In this document: one piece after another, positions 1 through 12,535 of the stretch
Layout of the letters: the number at the start of each line of letters is the position of its first letter
Numbering within the stretch: position 1 is the first letter of the stretch
Assembly: GCA_965153355.1 (NCBI GenBank)
Contig: OZ231127.1
Coordinates: 61,938,001 to 62,002,000, forward strand
Reading direction: 5' to 3'
From: Flaccisagitta enflata
Taxonomy: Eukaryota > Chaetognatha > Sagittoidea > Aphragmophora
Length of the DNA: 64,000 nucleotides
Position numbers and translations under genes: made by a program
The notes under the pieces: generated by a model
What the model saw: the letters and a program-made list of their open reading frames with translations, nothing else
What the model was told of the DNA's origin: nothing
Databases searched by the model: none

Positions 1-372
1 TCGAGGCCCAAATTCTAGCCTCAGGGCTCAAATCCCAGCCTCAAGGCTCAAATATCAGCCTGAAGGCTCAAATCCCAGCTTCAAAGCTCAAATCCCAGCC
101 TCAAGGCTCAAATCCCAGTCTCGAGGCTCAAATCCCAGCCTCGAGGCTCAAATCCCAGCCTCGAGGCTAAAATACCAGCCATGAGGCTCAAATACCGGCC
201 CCAAGGCTCAAATCCTAGCCTCGAGGCTCATATCCCAGCCTTCAGGCCCTAATTCCAGCCTTGAATTTCAAATAAAACCAGCTTAGGTCATCGGCCCCTT
301 CGGGGCCGCTGCCCCTCTAACCACCTCACACACACAGACACTCACATAGGGGCAACGGGTACCGCTGACCAT
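1..372 (+). mobile_element. Family B foldback-minisatellite element, left part cut by window edge
   Basis: Positions 1-270 are about 20-bp tandem units of the form GGCTCAAATCCCAGCCT with drift. They are followed by a conserved block at 285-316 (GGTCATCGGCCCCTTCGGGG...CCGCTGCCCC) and the terminal block GGCAACGGGTACCGCTGACC at 351-370. The same two blocks in the same order close the copies at 19.3-19.9 kb and 61.3-61.9 kb. No coding capacity is visible, so it is presumably non-autonomous. Confidence 0.75.
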
Positions 373-572
373 CTAACGCTTTTGCGATTATTATCCTCTT
401 CTTTTTTTTATTTATTTATTTTTTTTTTTTTTTTTGGTCGCTTAATTCTTACCTTTTACTTTTTTTTTTCCTTTATCTCTTTTTTTCTATCTTTCTTCCT
501 TTTAGGTGCAACGAAAACACCCCTATAAGGCTATTACCTATAGCGTCGTGTCTGTCCGACGCACCTATTGGC

Positions 573-858
<286 letters not shown>

Positions 859-945
859 TCGTTATTCTAAAATATCTCGTTATTTTAGAATTTGATAAGG
901 ACGTCTTGTTTGACTTTAACTCAAAACTCATTAAATCTTAATCAG

Positions 946-999
946 GTCATGAAAATCGGTGAACAGAAGAAAGAGGCTCTGGCGAACGAGAAGAAAAAG
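946..999 (+). CDS. Coiled-coil (intermediate-filament-like) protein, internal exon a
   Basis: An 18-codon exon lies between AATCAG and GTAATG and reads VMKIGEQKKEALANEKKK. It is charged and heptad-compatible, and enters and leaves in phase 0. It joins in frame to the exon at 2569. The 5' part of the gene lies before the window or in exons I did not recognise. Family assignment rests on the downstream exons. Confidence 0.55.
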
Positions 1000-1141
1000 G
1001 TAATGATCACCAGTACAACCCATCATACCCATGCCACACACAGCCACTCCCACACAACCAACCTATTCCAAAACATCTCTTGCTATCCGACCTCGCCCAC
1101 CCTGCTACTCACTTTCCACCCACACATCCGTACTCTCTGTC

Positions 1142-1356
1142 GGTTGGATACATGGCTACCCTTAATGCATGCAGGTGGACCGGAACAGTTAAAGAGAAAT
1201 TCACCATGGCATTTTGATAAAGGCATTGAAACCAATAAGCTAAAAATGCCGAAAATGGAGAACGCACCGACCACCGGACAGACGAATGGGAGGGCATGCG
1301 AGCAGACAGACGGACAAATCGACATATGGAGTCGTGTAGCACGTGACTAAAATTGG
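1142..1356 (-). mobile_element. Family A (GTCY) element, diverged
   Basis: On the minus strand it begins with a hairpin equivalent (TTTTAGTCACGTGCTACACGACTCC) followed by a GTCC/GTCT-rich stretch, and ends near the complement of GGATACATGGCTACC. It lies in the intron between the first two recognised coiled-coil exons. Open frames here are incidental. Confidence 0.5.
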
Positions 1357-1789
1357 AGAGGGTGTTTCTGCAGGTAAGTTCGTCCGTCCGTCCACAACTC
1401 GATTTTTTGGTGACGTGGGTCGTGGAATGGTGATTTCCGTTGCCTCTGCCCAGCCGCAAACGACTATCTGTTATCTTATTGATGGTCTATCCAACCTTAT
1501 TGTTTGGTCCCACTCTTTTTTTCACCTCCCGGCTTTGCTTGCTTTAAGATGTCGTTATTTAGACAAACTAATTAGTGGTAAGATTGACGTAATGACGCAG
1601 AGTCTCTGCCAGAGGAAACCTTCATGATTTGCTGAAACGGTGCTTGATAAAGCAAGCGTGAAAAGAAGACAGGTTTTTTTGGTTGGCAGATGTGTAATAA
1701 AGCATCTAAACAGGCGTAGTAAAAAAAAAACTGACCAATTTATCCGCAAAACAAATTGATGCGAGGAGGCATCTTTCTTTCAGAAATTG

Positions 1790-1936
1790 CCATCTATCCA
1801 TTGGTCCATCCGTCCATCCATCCATCTGTCCGTCCATAGGTAACTTTTTCGAAATGTGTGCATCTTTATTCTATGAGTATATACTGCCCCTGCCGACCCA
1901 TTCGCGAACCGGGGGGGAGTATACGGCCTTGTCCAT
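1790..1936 (+). mobile_element. Family A (GTCY) element, degraded
   Basis: It shows a (GTCC/ATCC)n block at 1800-1840, CCCCTGCCGACCC at 1887-1899 and TACGGCCTTGTCC at 1921-1933. These match the order of features in better copies. The 5' hairpin is not recognisable. Confidence 0.5.
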
Positions 1937-2080
1937 TTCCTTTCATGTAACGAAGACAGAGACACCCGCTAATTAACGCTTATCACAGTCATATGGCATC
2001 CTGTTTGTTTTTCTTTTATCTTGTTTTCTAACAATTTTTTCTCTGCTTTTCTCGTTTGTTCTAAACCAATATTTACCTCT

Positions 2081-2562
2081 TTTTAGTCGCGTGAACGCGA
2101 CTCTAGAAGCCGCTATGTCGGTCGGTCGGTCTGTCGGTCGGTCGGTCCGTAACTTTTTTGAAATATAGGCTTTACAGCCGTTTTAAAGGTTATTGAAGGT
2201 TATTAAAGGTAATTATAGGTAATTTTTGGCAATTTTAGGTAATTTGAGGTAATTTTAGGTAAATTTAAGTATTTTAGTAATTTGTATCATATAAGTCAGA
2301 AAAGTTGTCTCAGACTATAAATTGAGGTAATTGTAGGAAATAACGGGTAATTATAGGTGATTATAGATAATTTATGGTAATTTGATGTAATTGTAGGTAA
2401 TTATAGGTATTTACAGGTAGTTGTAGGTAAATGTGGGTAATTATAGGAAGATATAAGTACTTAGTTATCTTCATTATCTTTATTACCTTAATTACCTTAA
2501 TTACCTTAATTAGCTTTATTACCCTTATTACCACGCGACTAAGGTTTGTTGACCTTGTTTTT
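2081..2562 (+). mobile_element. Family A element with internal (GGTAATTTTA)n minisatellite
   Basis: It starts TTTTTAGTCGCGTGAACGCGACT, then has (GGTC)n/(GGTT)n at about 2117-2150 and a 10-bp A/T-rich minisatellite (GGTAATTTTA-like) to about 2440. It ends CCACGCGACTAAGGTTTGTTGACCTTGTTT at 2531-2560. The same architecture, with a different internal minisatellite, occurs at 36987-37380. The 3' end lies 7 bp upstream of the next exon. Confidence 0.7.
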
Positions 2563-2568
2563 GTTAAG

Positions 2569-2651
2569 GTCGAAGAATGGCGCAAAAAATATGAAAAAGC
2601 TCGGGACGATTTAGATCTTTTACAAAACCTCGCTGAAGAAGAAAAGAAGAA
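2569..2651 (+). CDS. Coiled-coil (intermediate-filament-like) protein, internal exon b
   Basis: 83 nt between TTGTTAAG and GTAAGC. It reads VEEWRKKYEKARDDLDLLQN followed by LAEEEKKK. Phase is 0 in and 2 out, matching the exon at 5160, whose first base completes a Lys codon. The E-E-W-x-x-K-Y start is reminiscent of the beginning of coil 2 of intermediate filaments (EEWYxxKY). The acceptor tract CCTTGTTTTTGTTAAG is partly supplied by the adjoining transposon end. Confidence 0.65.
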
Positions 2652-3599
2652 GTAAGCACCTTTTACTAATATCATTCAGTAGCCATGGTTTGAAACAGTC
2701 TCTTCTAAAGACACGCTCATATTACGAAAAAAAAAGCTTGATTGGTTGAAATGATTTGTACATAATATCACACGGATATGTTTTCCAACTCTTTATGGGG
2801 TGGTTGGGAAAGGTAGTTGGGGCCATGGGGCAGTGGCCGATTTGCTGCCAAAACTCATTTCTGTATCGGAAATACCAGACATCTGCAGATAAAATTTGAT
2901 AGTCCTTTGACATTTGTTATTAATATTGCGGGGTTCAACTGTAGTCAAAATTCGTATTCATGGAGCATGCTACTCTACGGTCTGTATTTGTCAACATGTC
3001 GGCACGTTGGTTCGTATGTCGGTTGGACCGTCAAAATCAAAACATGCGCCGGTCTGTCTGCAGCAATATGATGCTAGGGTTCCACATCACGTCAGGGTGG
3101 GCAGGGGCAGTGATGTCGATTTATATTTTGATTACTGGTCAACGGTAATGAAACGAGAAAAAAAAATCCGGAAAAAGCTCAGTGTAACCGCACGACCGAT
3201 GGACTTAGCGGCTCGTTGTCATTGATTCAAGTGCTATTGGAGAAGAGATAAGTCGAGTGTAGAATTGATTGAGGAGTGGCGTGGTGGTGCAAAACCCACC
3301 TTTGACCAACAAGCAAAATGAGCAGACTAATCGACCTAATCAATGTTGGCTTTAAGATTAGCGTGAACGTGACTAAAAAGATTATGAAAAAACATAAGAA
3401 AAGAAAATCTGAAAAATGCCACGTAGGCCAACGATGCGTCCTCTTTGAATGAATGTTTTTTAATGAATGAATGTTTTTTTATGACTAAATGTTTTCTATG
3501 AATGAATGAATAAATGATTTAATGAGTGAATTGGTAAATGTATGCTACTTTTACTGGGTTAGGACCACTTTTCTTCATGATTTTGATGTTTTTAATGAA

Positions 3600-3703
3600 T
3601 GCGTCACCAACCAACCGACCAACCAACCGACCAACCAACCGACCGACCAACCAACCGACCAATGGACACAGCCTATTATAGAGATACGAGGACGCATCTA
3701 AAA
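3600..3703 (-). mobile_element. Family A (GTCY) element fragment
   Basis: On the minus strand it reads CTTTTTAGATGCGTCCTCGT then ATCTCTATAATAGGC and (GGTTGGTC)n. It is the same 5' module as the 124-bp satellite at 5.9-12.5 kb. Only the 5' part remains. Confidence 0.65.
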
Positions 3704-3833
3704 AGGCATCGATTTTGCGTCGGAATAAAAATGAGATGAAAAACAGAGAATGTGATTCTGTTTAGACAGAATGTCAATCCGTCCATCAACGTCAAATCTC
3801 ACGTGCCCCTCCACAACCTTTTTCATTCTTTTC

Positions 3834-4424
<591 letters not shown>

Positions 4425-5010
4425 TTTCAATCTCTCTTTTTCATCTCCCTTTCCGTGCTGTATGTCGTCTTTGTAAAGAAATGTCCTCTCAAGTTTTCTT
4501 TTTTGAGTCTCTGTGAATGGGGAATAATTATGAAACACAAGATGAGGCGCTACGGGACGCGCATGCGCGCTTGCGATATTTACGCTGATTGGTTCAAAGA
4601 AGATGTCATTTTCCATAGTCATTTCTTACAAAATTCGTGTTCTTACTTTGAAATAGGTTTAACTGGGTGCAACAATATTGTAACCTCAAGTTACAATATA
4701 TGACAGTGGACAACATTACATCAAAACCGAAAAATAAGGACAAGAGCCTTAGGAGCTCTTACTGGAGTTTAATGCGCACCCCTCACTACTATCCTTAGAA
4801 TTATCAAAATCCATCTCAACCCTTACCAAAGAGCAACTCATCAGATACAAACCAACAGCAAGAAAAACCCATAATTGTCGGCTATTTATGAAATATGCAA
4901 GTGACAATAAAGAGTACCAGATATCTGCGTTGAATGCCACTTCATTCCTCACAGCTATCTGATCTTCCCATTGTAAAATGCTTATAACATCCATAGCCTT
5001 AAATCATGTT
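4425..5010. repeat. Intronic DNA with a dispersed repeat (4700-5010)
   Basis: The segment beginning GTGGACAACATTACATC near 4704, with AATAAGGACAAGAGCCT near 4733 and GAGCTCTTACTG near 4752, recurs diverged at about 48433-48560. It is therefore an unclassified dispersed repeat. 4440-4640 holds a short open stretch at about 4517 that I could not connect to flanking exons. Confidence 0.5.
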
Positions 5011-5159
5011 TTTTTGGCCAAGAATGGACCAGCAGATTCATTGATTTCTCGAGTGAGCGATTGAATGCTAAGCTTCAATCTTGGTACCAATCTGACGGTG
5101 AAGTCAAACAAGTCTTTACGGTCAATCAATCAATCAATCAATCGATCAATGACTTGAAG

Positions 5160-5353
5160 GTGCGAACGTGCTGAAGAGACGTTGTCAGACGCGTTGGAAG
5201 AGCACGCAGCCGCGATTGAGGAGAAAGACGACGCCATCGACATTCTAAAGGCGGAATTTGCGCAGATCTTCGAAATTCTGCGCCGTTTGGTCGATCCCGA
5301 TCTCGCCATCACAGCAGAAGTCAACGAAGCCAAGAAACTCATCGAGGCGGGAG
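5160..5353 (+). CDS. Coiled-coil (intermediate-filament-like) protein, rod-end exon
   Basis: 194 nt; phase 2 in (the first G completes Lys) and phase 1 out. It reads CERAEETLSDALEEHAAAIE... and ends ...RRLVDPDLAITAEVNEAKKL-IEAG. The end aligns with the intermediate-filament helix-termination consensus (LLDxKxALDxEIAxYRKLLEGEE): D, L-A, E, K-L and I/L-E are shared in register. The predicted donor is a GC site (GGAG/GCAAGA), a rarer but accepted type. With it, the phase matches the next exon exactly and creates GESGAS. From the EEW start to here the rod spans only about 93 residues, short for coil 2 of known filaments (about 140), so a missed exon or a divergent family is possible. Confidence 0.65.
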
Positions 5354-5615
5354 GCAAGAGAATACTCATTTGTGCATTCATTCATTCATTCATTCATTCA
5401 ATCATTCATTTATACATTCATTCATTTATTTGTTCATTCATTCATTCATTCATTCATTCATTCATTCATTCATTCATTAATTCACTCATTCAATCTTTCA
5501 TTCTTTCATTCATTCATTCATTCATTCATACATTCATACATTCATTGCATGATATGATTTTTGCACTGTTTGATTCTTACTCCACAACGACTAAATCCGG
5601 TCATGTTCTCTTTAG
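5354..5615 (+). other. Short intron, probable GC-AG, carrying (CATT)n
   Basis: It starts GCAAGA and ends CTCTTTAG. A (CATT)n microsatellite occupies about 5370-5546. The only GT near the end of the upstream open frame (position 5370) would leave a different phase, so the GC donor is preferred. Confidence 0.5.
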
Positions 5616-5806
5616 AATCAGGGGCGTCAGCAGCCTCAGGGACTTCCGGGACGTCAGCAGTCTCAGGGACTTCAGGGGCGTCAGCAGCCTCAGGGACTTC
5701 AGGGGCGTCAGCAGCCTCTGGGACTGCAGGGGCGTTAGGGACGACTTCCTCCACGCAGCCAAACAACGGGACGGTTGAACCTCCTAAACCTGCGCGACGC
5801 CAATGA
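5616..5806 (+). CDS. Coiled-coil (intermediate-filament-like) protein, C-terminal tail exon
   Basis: The exon follows CTCTTTAG and completes a Glu codon from the previous exon. It codes a low-complexity tail, ESGASAASGTSGTSAVSG..., with 10-residue repeats GTSGASAASG. The end is TQPNNGTVEPPKPARRQ and a TGA stop (5804-5806). Small-residue tails after the rod are common in intermediate filament proteins. No AATAAA is seen before the satellite begins at about 5893, so the 3' UTR may run into it. Confidence 0.65.
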
Positions 5807-5892
5807 AAAAAAGAGGAAAATAGAGTTAAACTTGACACTAACGGAACTACAAATGACGGAATTACACCAACAACAGATCCATTTCCTAGATT

Positions 5893-8800
5893 TTTAGATG
5901 CGTCCTCGCATCTCTATAAGAGGGTTCGTCCGTCCGTCCGTCCGTCCGTGTGTTACCCCTACCTCAAATATTCCGCTTATCCATCTCCAATCACTCACCA
6001 ACCACCCCCAATCATTTTTAGATGCGTCCTCGCATCTCTATAAGAGGGTTCGTCCGTCCGTCCGTCCGTCCGTGTGTTACCCCTACCTCAAATATTCCGC
6101 TTATCCATCTCCAATCACTCACCAACCACCCCCAATCATTTTTAGATGCGTCCTCGCATCTCTATAAGAGGGTTCGTCCGTCCGTCCGTCCGTCCGTGTG
6201 TTACCCCTACCTCAAATATTCCGCTTATCCATCTCCAATCACTCACCAACCACCCCCAATCATTTTTAGATGCGTCCTCGCATCTCTATAAGAGGGTTCG
6301 TCCGTCCGTCCGTCCGTCCGTCCGTGTGTTACCCCTACCTCAAATATTCCGCTTATCCATCTCCAATCACTCACCAACCACCCCCAATCATTTTTAGATG
6401 CGTCCTCGCATCTCTATAAGAGGGTTCGTCCGTCCGTCCGTCCGTCCGTGTGTTACCCCTACCTCAAATATTCCGCTTATCCATCTCCAATCACTACCAC
6501 CACCCCAATCATTTTTAGATGCGTCCTTCTATAGTAAGGGTTACCAGTCCGTCCGTCCGTCCCCCGTGTGTTACCCTACCTCAAATATTCCGCTTATCCA
6601 TCTCCAATCACTACCAACCACCAATCATTTTAGATGCGTCTCGCATCTCTATAAGAGGTTCGTCCTCCCCGTCCGTGTGTTACCCCTACCTCAAATATTC
6701 CGCTTATCCATCTCCAATCACTCACCAACCACCCCCAATCATTTTTAGATGCCCCGGTATCTCTATAAGAGGCTCATTCACACCGTCCGTCCGTGTGCTC
6801 CTACCTCAAATATTCTGCTTATCCATCTCCCAATCACTACCACCACTTCTTAATCATTTTTAGATGTTGTCATGATTCTATAAGAGGGTTCGCCTGCTCC
6901 GCCCGCCCGTCCGTGTTACTCTATCAAATATTCTCACATTCCATTCCCAATTACTTCACCAACCACTTAATCATTTTTAAGAGGGGCCTGGTCTGCCTGC
7001 CCGTCTGGTCTGGTGTTACTTTGCACTTGCCCCATGATTCGCTCCCAATCACTACCAACTACCCCTTAATCATTTTAGATGCGCCCTCGCATCTCTATAA
7101 GAGGGTTCGTCTGGGCCCGTCCGTCCGTAAGTTACCTTACTCCTGGGCTCCGCTTATCCATCTCCAATCACCACTCAAATTCAATTTTTCTAATTATTTT
7201 AGATGCGCCCTCGCATCTCTATAAGAGGGCCTGCCCGTCCGCTCCGTCCGTCCGTGTTACTCCCTCATCTCTAAATATTCCGCTTATCCATTCCCCAATC
7301 ACTACCAACCACTCTAATCATTTTTAGATGCCTCGCATTCTATAAGAGGGTCTGCGCTCCGTCCGTCCGTCCGTCCGTGTGTTACCTCCTACTCCTTAAA
7401 TATTCTCGCTTATCCATCTCCCCAATCACTACCAACCACTCCCTAATCATTTTTTAGATGCCCCGCATCTCTATAAGAGGGTCTGCCCGTCCGTCCGTCC
7501 GTCCGTGGTGTTACCTCTACTCTCAATATTCCGCTATCCATCTCCAATCACTCACCAACCACCTCTAATCATTTTTAGGGGATGCGTCCCGCATTCCTAT
7601 AAGAGGGTCTGCCCGTCGGTCCGTCCGTCCGTGTGTTACCTCTTTACCAAATATTCCGCTTTATCCATCTCCCACCACTACCACTACCTAATCATTTTTA
7701 GATGCGTCCTCGCATTCTAGTAAGAGGGTTCGGTCTGGTCTGGTCTGCCCGCCCGTGTGTTACTTCTCTCAAATATTCCGCTTATCCATCTCTAATCACT
7801 ACCAATTCACTTCTTAATTATTTTTAGATGCGCTCTCGCATCTCTATAAGAGGGTTCGGCCTGGCCCGTCCGTCCGTCCGGTGTTACTCTTACCTCAAAT
7901 ATTCCGCTATCCATCTCCAATCACTGCCTCGTAACCACTCCCTTAATCATTTTTAGATGCTGCCCTCGTGATCTCTATAAGAGGCCTGGTCCGTCCGCCC
8001 GTCCGTCCGTGTGTTACTCTACCTCAAATATTCGCCATCTCCAATCACTACCAACTACCTCTAATCATTTTTAGATGCGTCCCGCATTCTATAAGAGGGT
8101 TCGCCCGTCCGTCCGTCCGTCTGTCCGTGACCCCTACTCAAATATTCGCCATCTCATCTCCCAATCACTACCAACTACCTCATTCATTTTTAGATGCGTC
8201 TTCGCATCTCTATAAGAGGCTCATTCACCCGTCCGTCCAGCCCGTGTTACTTCTACTCAAATATTCCGCCATCTATCTCCACCACTACCAACTAATTTCT
8301 CAATCATTTTTAGATGCGTCCTCGCATCTCTATAAGAGGTCTGCCCGCCCGTCCGTCCGTCCGTGTTACCTACCTCAAATATTCCGCTTATCCATCTCCA
8401 ATCAAATACCAACTACTCCTAATCATTTTTAGATGCCTGCATCTCTATAAGAGGTCGCCCGTCCGTCCGTCCGGTCTGTGTAAGTTACCCTACTTCCTGC
8501 CCTGGCTTATCCATCAATCACTACCAATTCACTCCTCATCATTTTTAGATGCGTCTCGCATTCTATAAGAGGGTTCGTCCGTCCGTCCGTCTGCCCGTCG
8601 TGGTAAGTTACCTCTACTCTCAAATATTCCGCTTTATCCATTCTAAATCACTACCAACTACTCCCACTATTTTTAGCTCCTCGCATCTCTATAAGAGGGT
8701 TCGTCCGTCTGTCCGTCCGTGTGTTACCTCTACCTCAAATATTCCCGCTTATCCATCTCCCTCTTCAACACTACTAACTCACTTAATTATTTTTTTAGAT

Positions 8801-11800
8801 AAAGGCCCTCATTTAAGAGGGTGTCTGGCCTGTCTGCCCGTCCGCCGTGTGCTACCCCTACCTCAAATATTCCGCGATCCATTCCCCAATCATCACCAAA
8901 TTCACTTCTAATCATTTTTAGATGCGTCTCGCATTCTATAGTGAGGGTCTGCCCGTCCGTCCGTCCGTCCGGGTGTTACCCCTACCTCAAATATTCTGCC
9001 ATCCATCTCCCCAATCACTCACCAACCACTCCCAATCATTTTAGATGCTGTCCCGCATCTCTATAAGAGGGTTCGTCCGTCCGTCCGTCCGTCCGTGTGT
9101 TACCCCTACCTCAAATATTCTGCCATTCCATCTCCAAGATCACTACCACCACTCCCCATCATTTTTAGATGCGTCCTCAGACTTATAAGAGGGTTCTCGG
9201 CCCGCCCGTCCGTCCACCAGCTACCCTACCAAATTATTCCGCTTTATCCATCTCCCACCACTACCAACCACTCCCTAATCATTTTTTAGATGCGCTCCGC
9301 ATTCTAGTGGCTCGCTCCGTCCGTCCGCCCCGTGTGTTACCTCTACCTCAAATATTCCGCTTATCCATTCCCCAATCACTACTCAAATTCACTCCTTACC
9401 TCTATTTTTAGATGCGTCTCGCATCTCTATAAGAGGGTTCGCCCGTCCGTCCATCCGCCCGTGTGTTACCCATACCTCAATATTCTCGCTTATCCATCTC
9501 CAATCACTCACCAAACACCCCCAATCATTTTTAGATGCGTCGCATCTCTATAAGAGGGTTCGTCTGGTCCACCCGTCCGTCCGTGTGTTACTCCCTACCT
9601 CAAATATTCCGCTTATCCATCTCCAATCACTACAAACCACCCCTAATCATTTTAGATGCGTCTCGCATTCTATAAGAGGGTTCGCCCGTCCGTCCGTCCG
9701 TCTGTCCGGTGTTACCCTACCTCTAAATATTCCGCCATTCATCTCCAATCACCACCAACTACCTCAATCATTTTAGATGCGTCAGGAATGCATCTCTATA
9801 AGAGGGTCTGCCCGCCCGTCCGTCCGTGTGTTACTTCCCTACCTCAAATATTCCGCTATCCCCAATCACTACCAAATTCACTCCTTAATCATTTTTAGAT
9901 GCGTCCTCGCATTCTATAAGAGGGTTCGCCTGCCCGTCCGTCTGGCCCGTGTGTTACCTTACCTGGGCCATTCCGCTTTATCCATCTTCAATCACTTCAC
10001 CAAACCACTAATCATTTTTAGATGCTATTCTCGCATCTCTATAAGAGGTCTGGCCCGCCCGTCCGTCCGTCCGTGTTACCCCTACCTCAAATATTCCGCT
10101 TATCCATCTCAATCACTACCAACTACCTCTAATCATTTTTAGATGCGTCTCAAAAGATTCTATAAGAGGGTTCGCCCGTCCGTCCGTCCGTCTGTGGTAT
10201 GCTACTTCCTACCCCCAAATATTCCGCCATCCATCTCCCAATCACTACCAACCACTCCCCACCATAGATGCGTCTCGCATTCTATAAGAGGGCCTGCCCG
10301 CCCGTCCGTCCGTCCGTGCTACTTACCTCAAATATTCCGCTTATCCATCTCCAATCACTACCAACCACTCCCACCATTTTAGATGCGTCTCACATCCTGA
10401 GGGTTCGTCTGTCCATCCGTCCGTCCGTGTGTTACCTCTACTCTACGCGATCCATTCCCACCACTACCAGACCAATTTAATCTGGCTTTAGATGCGTCTC
10501 GCATTCTATAAGAGGGGAGCCCACCTGGCCTGTCCGTCCGTCTGCAAAGTATTTTACCAAATATTCTCACATTCATCTCCCAATCACTACCAAATCCACT
10601 CAATTGGCTTTAGATGCGTCTCGCATTTCTTATAAGAGGGTCTGCCCGTCCGTCCGTCCGTCCGTGTGTCTGTTACCTCTACTCAAATATTCCGCTTTTA
10701 TCCATCTTAATCACTACCAATCACTCCCCTAATCATTTTTAGATGCGCTCCCCGCATTCCTATAAGAGGGTCTGCCCGTCCGTCCGTCCGTCCGTGTGTC
10801 TGTTACGCTTGCGCTCAAATCACGCAGCTTTATCCATCTCCAATCACTCACCAACCACTCTATCATTTTTAGATGCGTCTCGCATCTCTATAAGAGGTTC
10901 GTCCGTCCGTCCGTCCGTCCGTGTGTTACCCTACCTCAAATATTCGCTTTATCCATCTCCAATCACTACCAACCACCTCCAATCATTTTTAGATGCGTCC
11001 CCGCATCTCTATAAGAGGGCCTGGGCCTGGCCCGTCCGTCCGTCCGTGTGTTAGCGCCCTTACCTCAAATATTCCGCTTATCCATCTCCCAATCACTACC
11101 AACTACCTCTAATCATTTTTAGATGCGTCTCGCATCTCTATAAGAGGGTTCGCCCGTCCGTCCGTCCGTCCGTGTGTTACCCCTACCTCAAATATTCCGC
11201 TTATCCATCTCCCAATTACCTACCAAATCACTTAATCATTTTAGATGCGTCCCTCGCATTCGTAAGAGGGCTCCGCCCGCCCGTCCGTCCGTCCGTGTGT
11301 TACCTCCCTACCTCAAATATTCCCGCTTTATCCATTCTTACCAATACTAACTACCTCTATCATTTTAGATGCGTCTTCGCATCTCTATAAGAGGGCCCGT
11401 CCGTCCGTCCGTCCGTCCGTGTGTTACTCCTAGCCTCTAAATATTCCGCTTTATCCATTCTAACTACTACCAACCACTCCCTAATCATTTTTAGATGTGT
11501 CCCGCATTCTATAAGAGGGCCTCGTCCGCTCCGTCCGTCCGTCCGTGTGTTACCCCTGCCTCAAATATTCCGCTTATCCATCTGCACCACTACCAACTAA
11601 TTCTAATCATTTTTAGATATGCCCGCATTCTATGAGGTTCGCCCGGTCTGTCCGTCCGTCCGTGGTGTTACCTCTGCCTCAAATATTCCGCTTATCCATC
11701 TGCAATCACTACCAAATCCACTCCCCATCATTTTTAGATGCGTCCCCCCATCTCTATAAGAGGTCATTCACCCGTCCGTCCGCTCCGTGTGCACTCCCCT

Positions 11801-12535
11801 TGCCTCAAATATTCCTACCATCCATCTCCCAATCACTACCAACCACCCCTAATCATTTTTAGATGCGTCTCGCATTCTATAAGAGGGTTCGCCCATTCGT
11901 CCGTCCGTCCCGTGCTACCTCTGCCTTCTTCCGCTTATCCATTCCCAATTACTCACTAAATTCACTTAATCATTTTTAGATGCGCCTCGCAGATTCTATA
12001 GTGAGGGTCCGCCCGTCCGTCCGTCCGTCCGTGTGTTACCTCTGCCTAAATATTCCGCTTATCCATCTCCAATCACTACAAAATCCAATTCTCATCATTT
12101 TTAGATGCGCCTCGTGATCTCTAAGAGGGTTCGTCCGTCCGTCCGTCCGTCCGTGTGTTACCCCTGCCTCAAATATTCCGCTTATCCATCTCCAATCACT
12201 CACCAACCACCCCCAATCATTTTTAGATGAGGCCTCGCATCTCTATAAGAGGGTTCGCCCGTCCGTCCGTCCGTCCGTCCGTGACCCTGACCTCAAATAT
12301 CCCGCTTATCCATTCCCAATTACTTCACAACCACTCCCTTAATCATTTTAGATGCGGTCCCCGCATCTCTATGAGGTTCGTCTGCCCATTCGTCCGTCTG
12401 TGTTACTTCTTACTTAAATATTCCGCTTATCCATTCTGAATCACTACCAACTACTTCTAATCTATTTTTAGATGCCTCTGCATCTCTTTATAAGAGGGTC
12501 TGCCTCGCCCGTCTGCCCGCCCGTGTGTTACCTCT
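5893..12535 (+). repeat. 124-bp tandem satellite (about 50 copies) related to family A 5' end
   Basis: The unit starts TTTTTAG, forms the hairpin GATGCGTCCTCGCATC, then has CTCTATAAGAGG, (GTCC)n, GTGTGTTACCCCTACC and a C/A-rich half ending CCCCCAATCA. The first units (5893-6390) are near-identical with a strict 124-bp period, varying only by one GTCC. Interior units carry many indels and lengths of about 110-128 bp. Units near 12120-12240 are again almost perfect. Open frames along it, all starting MRPRISIRGFVRPS or similar, are by-products. Confidence 0.95.

Noticed and set aside
4500-4640. A coiled-coil-like short frame (ETQDEALRDAHARLRYL) as a missing filament-like exon
   Set aside because: It reaches a stop before any donor, and the flanking exons already join in phase without it.
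5893-12535. CRISPR-like appearance of the regularly spaced 124-bp repeats, and proteins starting MRPRISIRGFVRPS
   Set aside because: The whole unit repeats, with no unique spacers between conserved repeats, and the genome is eukaryotic; the frames are repeat by-products broken in most units.
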